Shown: positions 8,241-17,187, counted from the stretch's first letter. The stretch: 64,000 bases of DNA from Actinomycetes bacterium (GCA_024641245.1 JAHEDK010000005.1:45489-109488); one strand, 5' to 3'. Made by a program: numbers and translations. The notes: generated by a model not told the origin, from the letters alone.

Positions 8241-9812
8241 ATGAGGCGTAGAACAGGAATCATCGTATTCGTGTTGATGGCGCTGCTGGCGGGAGCCTGC
8301 GGTGACAGCACAGATGGCACCGAGGCCACCGGAGATACGGCGACCGGGACGACGCAGCCGGGGACCGACGCGACGGTTGCCCCCGGCGATGAAGGGGGAG
8401 GCACACTCACCGCGGTGCGCTTCGAGTCCTTCGACGGCTGGGTACTCGACTCGGCTGCGGCATACTCCAGCTATCAGACCCATCAAGCGGTGATCGAGCC
8501 GCTGATGCGCTTCGGTGCCGACGGACAATCGATCGAGCCGGGACTGGCCGAGAGCTGGGACTACGACCCGGACGGGTTGACGATCACTTTCACGCTGCAT
8601 GAGGGAGCGCGCTTCAGCAACGGCGACCCCGTCACCGCGGAGGATGTCGCCTTTTCGCTCGGCATCTGGAATGCCGGGCCGAACTTCGGCGGGTCCTGGG
8701 ATGCCATCGTCGGAGTGACCGGTGAGGGCCGAGAGATCGTTATGGAACTCGCCTACCCGGACAACACGCTCATGGCGGTACTTGCCTCCTCGATCTCGGG
8801 CATCATGCCCATGGATTTCGGCGGGATGACCGAAGATGAGTACTACAACAATCCGATCGGCGCAGGTGCCTTCGTCGTGGATGAGTGGTCGATCGGCGGC
8901 CGCATAATCCTGACGCCCAACGAGTTCTACTACGACCCGGAGCGCCCGTATGTGGATGAGCTCATCCTCGATGTGGTGACCGACGAGACCGAGCGGCAAA
9001 TCCTCTTCGATAGCGGCGAGGCACAGATCATCGAGTACCTTTCGCCGACCGTCGCCCCGCAGTACGACCCGGCGGACGTCTACGTCTGCACGGTTCACTC
9101 CGTGGAACACATCGGACTCAACGTGCTGAGGCCACCATTCGACGATCTGTTGGTACGTCAAGCGGTTGCCTACGCGATCGACTACGAGGCGATCGACGCC
9201 GCGCTGGGTGAGTACTTCGGGCTCCCGAGTGGGATTCTGTCCCCCAACATCCTCAACTGGGCTCCGCCTTCGAAACCGTATTTCAGGCGGAACCTGGATA
9301 TGGCCAATGATCTCCTGGCACAGTCGTCGGCGGCGGGAGGTACTTCGGCGGAACTCATCTACGACGCCGGTAACGCTCTGGATACTCTCGTTGTGCAGAT
9401 CATCCAGGCGAATCTCGCCGAGATCGGCATCGACGTGTCTTTGAGTGCGCTCGAGACCGGTGCGTTCCTCGATCGGGCGTTTTCGATCGACGCCGACATG
9501 ACGATCTGGAACTACGGAGCTATTTCGCCCAATATCTCCGATCCAATGATCTGGATCTATGCGACCGGGTGGTTGTTCTCCGGGTTCGAGACCGATACGT
9601 TGTTCGACCAGTTCCTGGCCTACGCAGACGCCGCAACGAATGAGGATATGCAGGCAATCGTGACCGAGATCCAGGATGGCGCCATCGACGAGGCTGCCGC
9701 CATTGCGGTGGCAGAAGGTTCCTACTTGCACGCGGTGAATCAGAACCTAACCGGGTTCGCCTCTGCCCCCTGGGGCCTGTACTACTACGACACCATCGGG
9801 CTCGGCGGCTAG
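8241..9812 (+). CDS. Family 5 solute-binding lipoprotein of oligopeptide-type ABC importer
   Basis: Captures the substrate outside the membrane and hands it to the permease pair encoded downstream. The 523-residue protein starts with a basic, hydrophobic lipoprotein signal ending in the lipobox LLAGAC (Cys20), then a Thr/Gly-rich linker of about 35 residues. The family 5 pattern follows: LTITFTLHEGARFSNGDPVT, AEDVAFSL, and VRQAVAYAID near the middle. GAGAGGAG precedes the ATG. The 99-bp gap before it holds an imperfect GGATC-based hairpin. Family 5 proteins bind peptides, nickel, opines or glycosides; here a guanidino- or ureido-containing solute is inferred from context only. Confidence 0.9.
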   Translation: MRRRTGIIVFVLMALLAGACGDSTDGTEATGDTATGTTQPGTDATVAPGDEGGGTLTAVRFESFDGWVLDSAAAYSSYQTHQAVIEPLMRFGADGQSIEPGLAESWDYDPDGLTITFTLHEGARFSNGDPVTAEDVAFSLGIWNAGPNFGGSWDAIVGVTGEGREIVMELAYPDNTLMAVLASSISGIMPMDFGGMTEDEYYNNPIGAGAFVVDEWSIGGRIILTPNEFYYDPERPYVDELILDVVTDETERQILFDSGEAQIIEYLSPTVAPQYDPADVYVCTVHSVEHIGLNVLRPPFDDLLVRQAVAYAIDYEAIDAALGEYFGLPSGILSPNILNWAPPSKPYFRRNLDMANDLLAQSSAAGGTSAELIYDAGNALDTLVVQIIQANLAEIGIDVSLSALETGAFLDRAFSIDADMTIWNYGAISPNISDPMIWIYATGWLFSGFETDTLFDQFLAYADAATNEDMQAIVTEIQDGAIDEAAAIAVAEGSYLHAVNQNLTGFASAPWGLYYYDTIGLGG

Positions 9813-9819
9813 CACGGGT

Positions 9820-9855
9820 GGGGTGGACGCCGGGCTACCGTCCGGCGTCCACCCC
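9820..9855. terminator. Perfect 14-bp hairpin between binding protein and permease genes
   Basis: GGGGTGGACGCCGG (9820-9833) and its exact complement (9842-9855) flank an 8-nt loop. No T-run follows, so it is more likely an mRNA-stabilising or attenuating hairpin than a full terminator. It would allow excess binding-protein message over permease message. Confidence 0.6.
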
Positions 9856-9872
9856 TCAACGGGAAGGTAGAT

Positions 9873-10817
9873 GTGGGGCGGTTTGGCTTCGTAGCCAGGA
9901 GGTTGTTGCAGACCATTCCGATGCTGTTCGGCATCGTGCTGGTGGTCTTTCTCGTACTGCAAATCACTCCCGGCGATCCGGCCCGGCAGATTGCCGGCCT
10001 TCGGGCAAGCGAAGCCGACCTCGAGGAGGTTCGCCAGGAACTGGGATTGAACGATCCGGTCATCGCTCAGTACGGACGGTACGTCGGCAACTTGCTCCAG
10101 GGCGACCTGGGCTACTCGTACAAATCACGCAAACCCGTGGCCGACATCATCGGCGACCGTATCTCTGTGACGGTTTGGCTTCTCACGACCGGCGTACTGA
10201 TGACCTTGCTGATCAGCGTTCCACTGGGGGTAGTCGCCGCCCTTAGGAAAGACCGGGTGGCGGATCACGCCATACGTGGCTTCGGGTTGCTCGGGTTGAG
10301 CATGCCGGCTTTCTGGACCGGAGTCATCCTGCTGCTGCTTGTGGCGCTTCCGACCGGGTGGTTCCCGGCGGGCGGATTCGGGGATACCTTTGGTGAGAAA
10401 CTTCGGGCAATCTTCCTACCGGCATTGACCTTGGCAATCGGCTCATCGCCGTTCATCATCCGCGGGTTGCGCGCCGCCATGATCTCTGTGATGGAGTCCG
10501 ACTACATCTCCACCGCTCGATCCGTCGGCGTTGCCGGTGGACGACTGGTCCGCCGCTTCGTGCTCCGCAACGCGGCGGGACCAGGCGTCACCTTGCTGGC
10601 GATCGAGATCGGCTACCTCTTGTTCGGAGCCGTCGTCATCGAGACGACCTTCGCGCTGCCGGGGGTCGGCCAGGGCCTGGTCATCGCCGCGCAGGGACGG
10701 GACCTACCTTCGGTCCAGGGTTACACGCTGCTGTTCGCGCTGGTGGTCGTCGCGGTCTACCTTCTCTCAGATGTCGTGACCGCGATGCTCGATCCGCGGG
10801 TGGAGATCGACACATGA
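9873..10817 (+). CDS. ABC importer permease, DppB/OppB type
   Basis: One of two membrane channel subunits of the importer. The 314-residue protein has the DppB N-terminus (FVARRLLQTIPMLFGIVLVVF), the extracytoplasmic segment LGLNDPVIAQYGRYVGNLLQGDLG, and several membrane helices. The EAA loop, which contacts the ATPase, is represented by ISTARSVGVAGGRLVRRFVLRNA. The start is GTG at 9873 with GGGAAGG upstream. The stop overlaps the next permease gene. Confidence 0.92.
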   Translation: MGRFGFVARRLLQTIPMLFGIVLVVFLVLQITPGDPARQIAGLRASEADLEEVRQELGLNDPVIAQYGRYVGNLLQGDLGYSYKSRKPVADIIGDRISVTVWLLTTGVLMTLLISVPLGVVAALRKDRVADHAIRGFGLLGLSMPAFWTGVILLLLVALPTGWFPAGGFGDTFGEKLRAIFLPALTLAIGSSPFIIRGLRAAMISVMESDYISTARSVGVAGGRLVRRFVLRNAAGPGVTLLAIEIGYLLFGAVVIETTFALPGVGQGLVIAAQGRDLPSVQGYTLLFALVVVAVYLLSDVVTAMLDPRVEIDT

Positions 10818-11689
10818 CCACTCCCGCCTTCGAAGCAGTCCCTGAGGCTCCGCAGATTGCAGAGGCGTCCCTGGCCGAACCGGGAGCATGGAAGCGCATG
10901 CCGAAAAAGGTCTGGGTCGGGTGCGGCATCGTGCTCCTCTATTTGCTCGTTGCGCTGCTGGCCCCTGTGATTGCTCCCTATGATCCACTCGCTATCGAAC
11001 CTGCCAACCGGCTCGCCTCGCCTGATATGGCGCATCTCCTGGGTACCGATGAGCTCGGACGCGACATCTTCTCGAGGCTCCTCTACGCGGCCCGCGTTGA
11101 CATTCCGATCGGATTCCTGGGTGCTCTCCTTCCGGCCATTCTCGGCACGATGCTGGGAGCAATCGCCGGGTACTTCGGCCGCTGGGTCGACACGGCCATC
11201 ATGCGCACGGCCGACGTCGTGCAGGCGTTCCCCGCGTACATCCTCGTCATCGTGCTCGTCTTCGCACTTGGCCAGGGGGCCGGTTCGATCATCCTTGCCT
11301 TCACGGTGCTCGCCTGGGTCATTTATGCCCGCATCATCAGGGGGGAAGTGCTGCGCGTGCGTGACCGGGACTACGTGCAGGCCGCCCGGGTGGCCGGATT
11401 GCGAAAGATGCGGATTCTCCGGGTGCATGTGTTCCCGAACGTCATCAACCAAACCCTGGTGTATCTCCCCAACGACATCGTGTTTGCCACTCTGGCGCTG
11501 GCCGCGTTCTCGTTCCTCGGGTTGGGTATCCCTCCCCCCACCCCGGAGTGGGGAGCCATGATTGCCGAGGGTCAACCGTTCCTGCGGACCAACTGGTGGT
11601 TTGCGACCGTGCCCGGGTTGGTAATCGTGGGTCTCGGGCTCGGTCTTTCCCTCATCGGCGAGGGGCTCGAGGAAGGTCTCCGGGCATGA
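10814..11689 (+). CDS. ABC importer permease, DppC/OppC type
   Basis: Second channel subunit. It has 291 residues, with a first helix at about residues 36-54, the DppC hallmark LLGTDELGRDIFSRLLYAARV, and the ATPase-contacting segment YVQAARVAGLRKMRILRVH. The ATG overlaps the preceding stop (ATGA), and its own stop overlaps the ATPase start. It pairs with the DppB-type subunit. Confidence 0.92.
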   Translation: MTTPAFEAVPEAPQIAEASLAEPGAWKRMPKKVWVGCGIVLLYLLVALLAPVIAPYDPLAIEPANRLASPDMAHLLGTDELGRDIFSRLLYAARVDIPIGFLGALLPAILGTMLGAIAGYFGRWVDTAIMRTADVVQAFPAYILVIVLVFALGQGAGSIILAFTVLAWVIYARIIRGEVLRVRDRDYVQAARVAGLRKMRILRVHVFPNVINQTLVYLPNDIVFATLALAAFSFLGLGIPPPTPEWGAMIAEGQPFLRTNWWFATVPGLVIVGLGLGLSLIGEGLEEGLRA

Positions 11690-12666
11690 ACGAGCATCTG
11701 CTCGAGGTGGCGGACCTCAAGATCACGCTTCCGGCCGGTGGCGCCACGATCACGCCGGTGGACGGTGTGTCGCTGTCGCTCGGAAGAGGCGAGGCACTCG
11801 GCATCGCCGGTGAGTCGGGGTCCGGCAAGACTCTCACACTCAAGTCGATCATCGGTCTACTGCCCCCCGGAGCGTTCGTCGAGGGCGATCTGCGATTCGC
11901 GCTCGGGGACCAAGCGCCGATCCCCTATGCGGCCACCGATGTGCACGGTCGCGGGATATCGATCATCTTCCAAGAACCGATGACGGCGCTCAACCCGACG
12001 ATGCGGGTAGGGGACCTGATCGCAGAGGGTCCCCGGATCCACGAGGGGCTCGGCAAGGGAGCGGCACGGGAGCGGGCCGTTGAACTGATGCGTCGGGTCG
12101 GCATACCCGCCCCGGAGCGAAGGGCCAGGATGTGGCCCCATCAGCTATCCGGGGGTCTCCGCCAGCGAGTCATGATTGCGACGGCACTCTCTACCCGTCC
12201 CAAGCTCCTGCTCTGCGATGAGCCGACGACGGCGTTGGACGTGTCGATTCAGGATCAGATCCTCGGACTGTTGCAGGAGATCCGGACCACGCTGGGGATG
12301 TCCATCATCTTCGTTTCGCATGATCTCGCAGTTCTCGGCGAGCTCTGCGAACGGCTCGCCATCATGTACGCCGGGCAGGTCGTCGAGACCGGACCGACGG
12401 AAGCCGTCTTCTCCAGTCCGAATCATCCGTACACCGAGGCTTTGATGACCTCGGTTCCTTCTTTTGACGCGACCTCCGACAAGCTGGCCGGCATTGAGGG
12501 ACATCCACCGGATCCGAGGTCGTTCCCGCCCGGTTGCCGGTTTGCCCCTCGCTGCCGTTATGCGCAGGACGATTGCGCTGAGGCTCAGTTCAGGCTGGTG
12601 CCCACCTCCGCCGAACGTTCGACGGGTTGCATCCATACTGAGGTCTTCGCCGGGAGGGAGCGGTGA
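11686..12666 (+). CDS. ABC importer ATPase, DppD/OppD type
   Basis: Hydrolyses ATP to drive import. The 326-residue protein shows Walker A GESGSGKT, the signature LSGGLRQRVMIA, Walker B LLLCDEPTTALD and the H-loop IFVSHDLAV. A C-terminal oligopeptide-transporter extension carries the Cys cluster GCRFAPRCRYAQDDC that binds an iron-sulfur cluster in relatives. I chose the ATG at 11686, which overlaps the upstream stop; a longer in-frame reading would run into the permease gene. Confidence 0.92.
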   Translation: MNEHLLEVADLKITLPAGGATITPVDGVSLSLGRGEALGIAGESGSGKTLTLKSIIGLLPPGAFVEGDLRFALGDQAPIPYAATDVHGRGISIIFQEPMTALNPTMRVGDLIAEGPRIHEGLGKGAARERAVELMRRVGIPAPERRARMWPHQLSGGLRQRVMIATALSTRPKLLLCDEPTTALDVSIQDQILGLLQEIRTTLGMSIIFVSHDLAVLGELCERLAIMYAGQVVETGPTEAVFSSPNHPYTEALMTSVPSFDATSDKLAGIEGHPPDPRSFPPGCRFAPRCRYAQDDCAEAQFRLVPTSAERSTGCIHTEVFAGRER

Positions 12667-13652
12667 GCGCCTTCCTCGAGGTGCGGGATCTCACGGTAAC
12701 TTTCCGGGTCGGGTCCGCACTCAAGGCCCGGCTGCAGGGCGAGCCGCCTCCTGATCTCACCGCCGTCGACGGGATCTCGTTCACGGCGGAGCGGGGGGAC
12801 TCCATCGGTATCGTCGGTGAGTCGGGGTGTGGGAAATCGACGCTCGCCAAAGCGATCACCGGTCTGGTCCCGGTGGCCTCCGGTTCACTGCATCTCGATG
12901 GTGAGCCTCTCCTGGCCAAGCGCGCCCGGGCGACGATGCGTCGAGTCCAGATGGTGTTCCAGGATCCCAGTTCGTCGCTCAATCCTTCGCTCACGATCGA
13001 GAAAATGCTCTCGGAGCTCCTCAGAGTCCATCGGATCGTACCCGTCGACAAAGTCGCCGATCGTTGCGGAGAGCTGATGGAACTCGTCGAGCTGCCCCGC
13101 AACCTGCTCAAGGTCAGACCCGGCCGGCTTTCGGGCGGACAGAGGCAGCGAGTCGGTATCGCCCGGGCGCTGGCGCTCGAGCCGGATGTACTCATCGCGG
13201 ACGAAGCCGTCGCCGCCCTGGATGTCTCGGTACAGGCACCCGTGCTCAACCTCTTGAATTCGCTCAGGGAGAACCTTGGGCTCACCCTCATGTTCATCTC
13301 GCACGACCTGGCAGTGGTCCGATATGTGAGCGACCGGGTGATCGTGATGTACCTGGGCAAGGCCGTCGAGGATCGATCGACCTCAGAGCTGTTTGACGAT
13401 CCGCGCCATCCCTATACCAGGGCGCTCATGGCCGCCGCCCCCAAGTTCGGAGTGAAGAAGGCGCCGGGTGAGTCGGCGTTGAAGGGCGAGCCGCCGAGTG
13501 CGTTGAAACTCCCGAGTGGGTGTCGATTCAGTCCGCGCTGCCCGATCGCGGCGGAGGTCTGCCAACAAAGGGAGCCTGATCTCACCGGGCCGTCTCCTAT
13601 CCAGAGGGCTGCATGCCACTTCGCCTGGGAGGCCCGCGGCGTGCCGTCATGA
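12663..13652 (+). CDS. ABC importer ATPase, DppF/OppF type
   Basis: Partner ATPase of the DppD-type subunit. The 329 residues carry Walker A GESGCGKSTLAKA, a Q-loop in MVFQDPSSSLNPS, signature [15 protein letters not shown] and Walker B VLIADEAVAALDVS. The C-terminal Cys motif GCRFSPRCPIAAEVC is typical of this group. The Walker B region reads ADEAVAALD instead of the usual CDEPTSALD, a modest departure. The GTG start overlaps the preceding stop, and the stop overlaps the second amidohydrolase start. Confidence 0.92.
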   Translation: MSAFLEVRDLTVTFRVGSALKARLQGEPPPDLTAVDGISFTAERGDSIGIVGESGCGKSTLAKAITGLVPVASGSLHLDGEPLLAKRARATMRRVQMVFQDPSSSLNPSLTIEKMLSELLRVHRIVPVDKVADRCGELMELVELPRNLLKVRPGRLSGGQRQRVGIARALALEPDVLIADEAVAALDVSVQAPVLNLLNSLRENLGLTLMFISHDLAVVRYVSDRVIVMYLGKAVEDRSTSELFDDPRHPYTRALMAAAPKFGVKKAPGESALKGEPPSALKLPSGCRFSPRCPIAAEVCQQREPDLTGPSPIQRAACHFAWEARGVPS

Positions 13653-15277
13653 CACCGGCCGACGTGGTTCTGCGCGGAGCGCCGATCTCGACCCTCGACC
13701 CTGCTCGGCCGTGGGCGCAGGCCGTCGCTGTTGCCGGAGGTGTGATCCAGGCCGTCGGCACCGTCGGTGAGATCGCCGAGCTGATCGGACCGGACACCAC
13801 GGTTGTCGCTCTCCGATCCGACCAGCTGGTTCTACCCGGATTCATCGACGGTCACACCCACTACATCAACGGTCCGATGGAGGCTGCGGGAGTGGTCCTC
13901 TCCGAGTGCGAAACACTCGAGGAAGTCGTGACGGTGCTCAGAGCAACCACCCCGGACGGCGGGCCTGTGCTCGGAGGAGGATGGCGCTCGCACATATTCC
14001 CGGACGGACCGCATCGCCGGATCCTCGATGAGATCTTCGGAGACGTGCCGGCCATGTTGCGGGAGATCAGCAGCCATTCGCTCTGGGTCAATTCCGCGGC
14101 GCTGGCGAGGGCCGGAATAAGCGCCGCGACACCGGATCCGGATCCCGGTTTCTCGATGTTCGTTCGTGACGAAGCGGGCACGCCCACGGGGTGGGTGCTG
14201 GAAGACGGGGCAATGGCCATGGTGCGGTCGGCCGTCTCGCCGGCGACACCAGACCAGGCGCGGCGGGAGCTGCGGGCCGCCCAGCCCGGCTACGCGGCGG
14301 CCGGGCTCACAGGTGCCTTCGACGCCGGGGTGTTCATGGTTGACGAGTGGGCAGCATGGGAGATGCTCGTCGACCTCGATCATCGTGGGGAGCTGGGCCA
14401 GAGGGTCGTGGGGGCAAAGGTCGCCATCTTCGGAGACGATCCGGTGGCCGTCCTGCGCGACGCCAATCAGGCTTTCCGTTCACCCAACGTGACGATCGAC
14501 ACGCTGAAGATCTTCGTCGATGGTGTGCCCGAAGCCCACACTTCGGCCTATCTGGAACCTTATGACGACCGGTCCGACACGAATGGGCCACTGGCCGCCC
14601 CCGAGGAGAACATCCGGCGATGGGCACTCGAGGCGGACGCCGCCGGTTTTCCTTGCCACTTCCATGCCATCGGCGACCGGGCCGTGAGGGTCGCACTCGA
14701 TGCAGTCGCAGGGGTCAGATCGTCGGGAGACTCGGGTCTTCTACACACGATCTGCCATGGCGACCTGGTCGACCCTGCCGACCTGCCCCGATTCGCCGAG
14801 CTTGGTGTAGTTCACAACACCTCAGGGCAGTGGATAGCCAGCACCCCGATCGACGAAGTCATGATGCGGCGCCTGGGCGAGCGAGCGCGGCGCCACTACA
14901 CGATTCGAAGTGCCCTCGAGGTCGGTACCGTCGTGACGCTCGGGGCGGACTATCCGGCCTCGTCGTATGTGTCGACCTACCGGCCGCTCGTGCTGATCGA
15001 GTCGGCGGTCACACGGCGGCTGGCCGGGTTGAGGTCCGGTGACCCCCTTCCACCGGCATGTGAGGCGCTGCCGGTCGAGGCAGCGATTCGGGCGATGACG
15101 ATCGATGCCGCTCGCCAGTTGCGAGTCGACCATGTCACCGGTTCACTACAAGTCGGCAAGGATGCAGACCTCGTTGTACTGAACCAGAATCTGTTCGAGA
15201 TTCCAGCTCATGAGATTGCCGCCACACCGATTGCTCTCACGATGCGGGGCGGCCGGATCACCCACCAAAACCTGTGA
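13649..15277 (+). CDS. Amidohydrolase family 3 (YtcJ-like), second copy in the operon
   Basis: A metal-dependent TIM-barrel hydrolase of unknown substrate, 542 residues. It has PGFIDGHTHYI (HxH), LKIFVDGVPE (possible bridging Lys), CHFHAIGDRAV, HTICHGDL, and LGADYPASSY where the metal-ligand Asp is expected. The ATG at 13649 overlaps the stop of the importer ATPase. It differs enough from the family member at 4574 that different bonds or substrates are likely. It is the last gene of the forward operon and ends 13 bp before the convergent isochorismatase-like gene. Confidence 0.85.
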   Translation: MTPADVVLRGAPISTLDPARPWAQAVAVAGGVIQAVGTVGEIAELIGPDTTVVALRSDQLVLPGFIDGHTHYINGPMEAAGVVLSECETLEEVVTVLRATTPDGGPVLGGGWRSHIFPDGPHRRILDEIFGDVPAMLREISSHSLWVNSAALARAGISAATPDPDPGFSMFVRDEAGTPTGWVLEDGAMAMVRSAVSPATPDQARRELRAAQPGYAAAGLTGAFDAGVFMVDEWAAWEMLVDLDHRGELGQRVVGAKVAIFGDDPVAVLRDANQAFRSPNVTIDTLKIFVDGVPEAHTSAYLEPYDDRSDTNGPLAAPEENIRRWALEADAAGFPCHFHAIGDRAVRVALDAVAGVRSSGDSGLLHTICHGDLVDPADLPRFAELGVVHNTSGQWIASTPIDEVMMRRLGERARRHYTIRSALEVGTVVTLGADYPASSYVSTYRPLVLIESAVTRRLAGLRSGDPLPPACEALPVEAAIRAMTIDAARQLRVDHVTGSLQVGKDADLVVLNQNLFEIPAHEIAATPIALTMRGGRITHQNL

Positions 15278-15290
15278 CCGGCGACTCCGA

Positions 15291-15932
15291 CTAGGAAGTG
15301 GGCGCCCGGGCCGGCCACCGCTCGGGGGGGATGAACTCGCTCGGAAATGGTTTGGCGGGCCGGTAGCCGGGTGCCCAATACTCCGGATACCAGGGGATCT
15401 GATCGGCGCACTGGACCAGCTCGTAGGCCATCGTTTTGAGTGTCGTGGGTACTGCTCCTGCTTGGTGCAGGCGACGCAACGCCGGACCCGGATGCGGCTC
15501 CGTGGTGAACAAGCAGTCCTCGAGCAGGAATACCTGAAACTCGGCTTCGAGCAGCCCGAGCGTCGACTGCAGTACGCAGACATCGGTCTCAGCTCCGGCG
15601 ACGGCGATCTGGCTCACGCCCCTTTCCTTGATGGCTTCGATGATGGGCGGCTCAGACGCACAGCCGAAGAAGCTCTTGACAAACTTCATACCCTCGGCGG
15701 GAAACACTCGCTCCAACCGATTCGGGAGTTCTCCGTTCCCGGAGGTCGGGGTCTCGAACGTCGCAATTGTGGGCAGGTCCATCCAATCGGCCAGCATCAG
15801 CAGGTGCTCGAGCCGGAGCATCAAAGCTTCGAGGGGAGGGCCGCCGTCTGAGAAAGCCATGCCGATGAAGGCTGGCTGGACGTCGATCAGCAGGACACCG
15901 ACGTTCGACGAGTCGACTCGCGGGATCTTCAT
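15291..15932 (-). CDS. Isochorismatase-fold cysteine hydrolase
   Basis: A small alpha/beta hydrolase of the family that includes isochorismatase, nicotinamidase, N-carbamoylsarcosine amidase and biuret or ureidoacrylate amidohydrolases. The 213 residues show the Asp-Lys-Cys triad: Asp17 in LLIDVQPAF, Lys86 in KFVKSFFGC and Cys119 in AGAETDVCVLQ. It faces away from the MFS gene, and a perfect 12-bp inverted repeat of the TetR palindrome type lies between them, so it is probably co-regulated. In this setting an amidase or carbamoyl-cleaving activity is a better guess than isochorismate hydrolysis, but that is inference. Confidence 0.85.
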   Translation of the reverse strand: MKIPRVDSSNVGVLLIDVQPAFIGMAFSDGGPPLEALMLRLEHLLMLADWMDLPTIATFETPTSGNGELPNRLERVFPAEGMKFVKSFFGCASEPPIIEAIKERGVSQIAVAGAETDVCVLQSTLGLLEAEFQVFLLEDCLFTTEPHPGPALRRLHQAGAVPTTLKTMAYELVQCADQIPWYPEYWAPGYRPAKPFPSEFIPPERWPARAPTS

Positions 15933-15962
15933 CTCGAACTCCTCGACTTTCCACAGCCGGGG

Positions 15963-15988
15963 CCAACCCTATCAGGTGATAGGGTTGG
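15963..15988. promoter_or_regulatory. TetR-type operator between isochorismatase-like and MFS genes
   Basis: Two 12-bp arms, CCAACCCTATCA and TGATAGGGTTGG, are exact complements around a GG spacer. The core CTATCA-N2-TGATAG equals the sites at 1141 and 1905. The right arm ends three bases before the GTG of the MFS gene, so bound repressor would cover its ribosome-binding region or transcription start. This is the longest and most symmetric of the three. Confidence 0.75.
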
Positions 15989-15991
15989 CAG

Positions 15992-17134
15992 GTGAGCGTT
16001 GTTCCACGCCGCACCGACCAGGTCATTCTCCACCTCGCCGTTGCTGCCAACACGATCGGCCTGGGAGTGATCATTGCACTCCTGGCCGATCTTCAGGATG
16101 CCTACGACCTGCCGACCGCCGGTCTGGGACTGATTGCCGGTTCGGCGTTCGTCACCGCCTTCATCGGCTACGTCTGGCTATCTCGCTATGCCGATCGCGG
16201 GCACGCCAAGACCATGCTCATCGCCGGGACGCTCATCGGCTCACTGGCGCTGGTGATGGCTGCCTTTGCGACCGGACTTTGGTCGCTGGTGCTGGCGCGA
16301 TCGATGCTCGGCTTTGCTGAAGGTGCCTTCGTGCCTGCCGCCAGACGCGTGGTGCTGGACTGGGCGCCGAGCCGCCCCGGTGAGGTGCTCGGCAGGATCA
16401 TGGCCGCCTCCGTGGCGGGCTTTGCGCTGGGGCCGGTCATTGGGGCCGTTCTAGCCGCGCGCTTCGGCTTGAGGGTCCCGTTTCTGGTCCCGGCCGCAAT
16501 CCTCCTGGCCGCCGTGCCGGTGGTGACGAGATTGCAGGCACCGAAACCCCTTCCCATTGTCGAAGAGCGAAGCTTTCTCAGCCTGTTGGGCAACCCGCTC
16601 GTTGTAGCCGGAGTCGTCATCGGTGCCATCGAGTTCGCCACGCTCGGATCCTTCGACGCGGTATGGGCGCGGCTGTTATCGGATCTCGACGCTTCGACTG
16701 TTTTCATCGGCGTCAGCTTCACGGCGATGGCAGTGCCGCTGGTGTTGTTCGCCGCTCGGCTCGGTCGCCTTGTCGATCGGAAATCGCCGGTGCTCGTCGC
16801 ATCCTTCGGAATGCTCGCCGTAGCCCCGGCCGTCGTTTCATATGGCCTGCTGACCGTGCCGGTGGCGCTGGCGGCGGCCGGCATTCTCCATGCGATGGGC
16901 AGCGCCGCTTTGAGTCCGGCGGCGGCTGCTCTCGTTGCGCAGGGAAGTCCGTCGGACATGCTCGCCCGCGGCCAGGGGTTGCTGGAGGCGGTGGGGTTCC
17001 TTGCTGCCGCGACCACTGCACTGCCGACAGGCTGGGCCTACGAGACCATCGGCAGGGCAACCTGGTTCAGCGGTTTGTCGGCCGTCAGTGTTGCCCTGTT
17101 TGTGATCGGCTGGTGGCTGGCCCGCCGCCGCTGA
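15992..17134 (+). CDS. Major facilitator superfamily transporter
   Basis: A membrane transporter of 380 residues with about 12 hydrophobic segments. The loop between helices 2 and 3 reads SRYADRGHAKTML, close to the family GxxxDRxGRR pattern. It starts with GTG at 15992 directly after the TetR-type palindrome, with AGGG inside the palindrome as a possible ribosome site. As a member of the same predicted regulon, it may export a pathway product or import a second substrate; the sequence does not decide. A perfect hairpin follows the stop. Confidence 0.87.
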   Translation: MSVVPRRTDQVILHLAVAANTIGLGVIIALLADLQDAYDLPTAGLGLIAGSAFVTAFIGYVWLSRYADRGHAKTMLIAGTLIGSLALVMAAFATGLWSLVLARSMLGFAEGAFVPAARRVVLDWAPSRPGEVLGRIMAASVAGFALGPVIGAVLAARFGLRVPFLVPAAILLAAVPVVTRLQAPKPLPIVEERSFLSLLGNPLVVAGVVIGAIEFATLGSFDAVWARLLSDLDASTVFIGVSFTAMAVPLVLFAARLGRLVDRKSPVLVASFGMLAVAPAVVSYGLLTVPVALAAAGILHAMGSAALSPAAAALVAQGSPSDMLARGQGLLEAVGFLAAATTALPTGWAYETIGRATWFSGLSAVSVALFVIGWWLARRR

Positions 17135-17143
17135 CTTTCCGTG

Positions 17144-17187
17144 CTGGCGTCAGGAACCCACCAATTCTGGAAGATTCCTGACGCCAG
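17144..17187. terminator. Bidirectional hairpin between MFS and nitroreductase genes
   Basis: CTGGCGTCAGGAA (17144-17156) pairs exactly with 17175-17187 around an 18-nt loop. It lies between convergent genes, where a shared terminator is expected. There is no clear T-run on either side. Confidence 0.55.

Noticed and set aside
8166..9731. A 521-codon frame opposite the binding-protein gene
   Set aside because: No recognisable domain; the forward frame has a signal peptide, lipobox and family 5 motifs.
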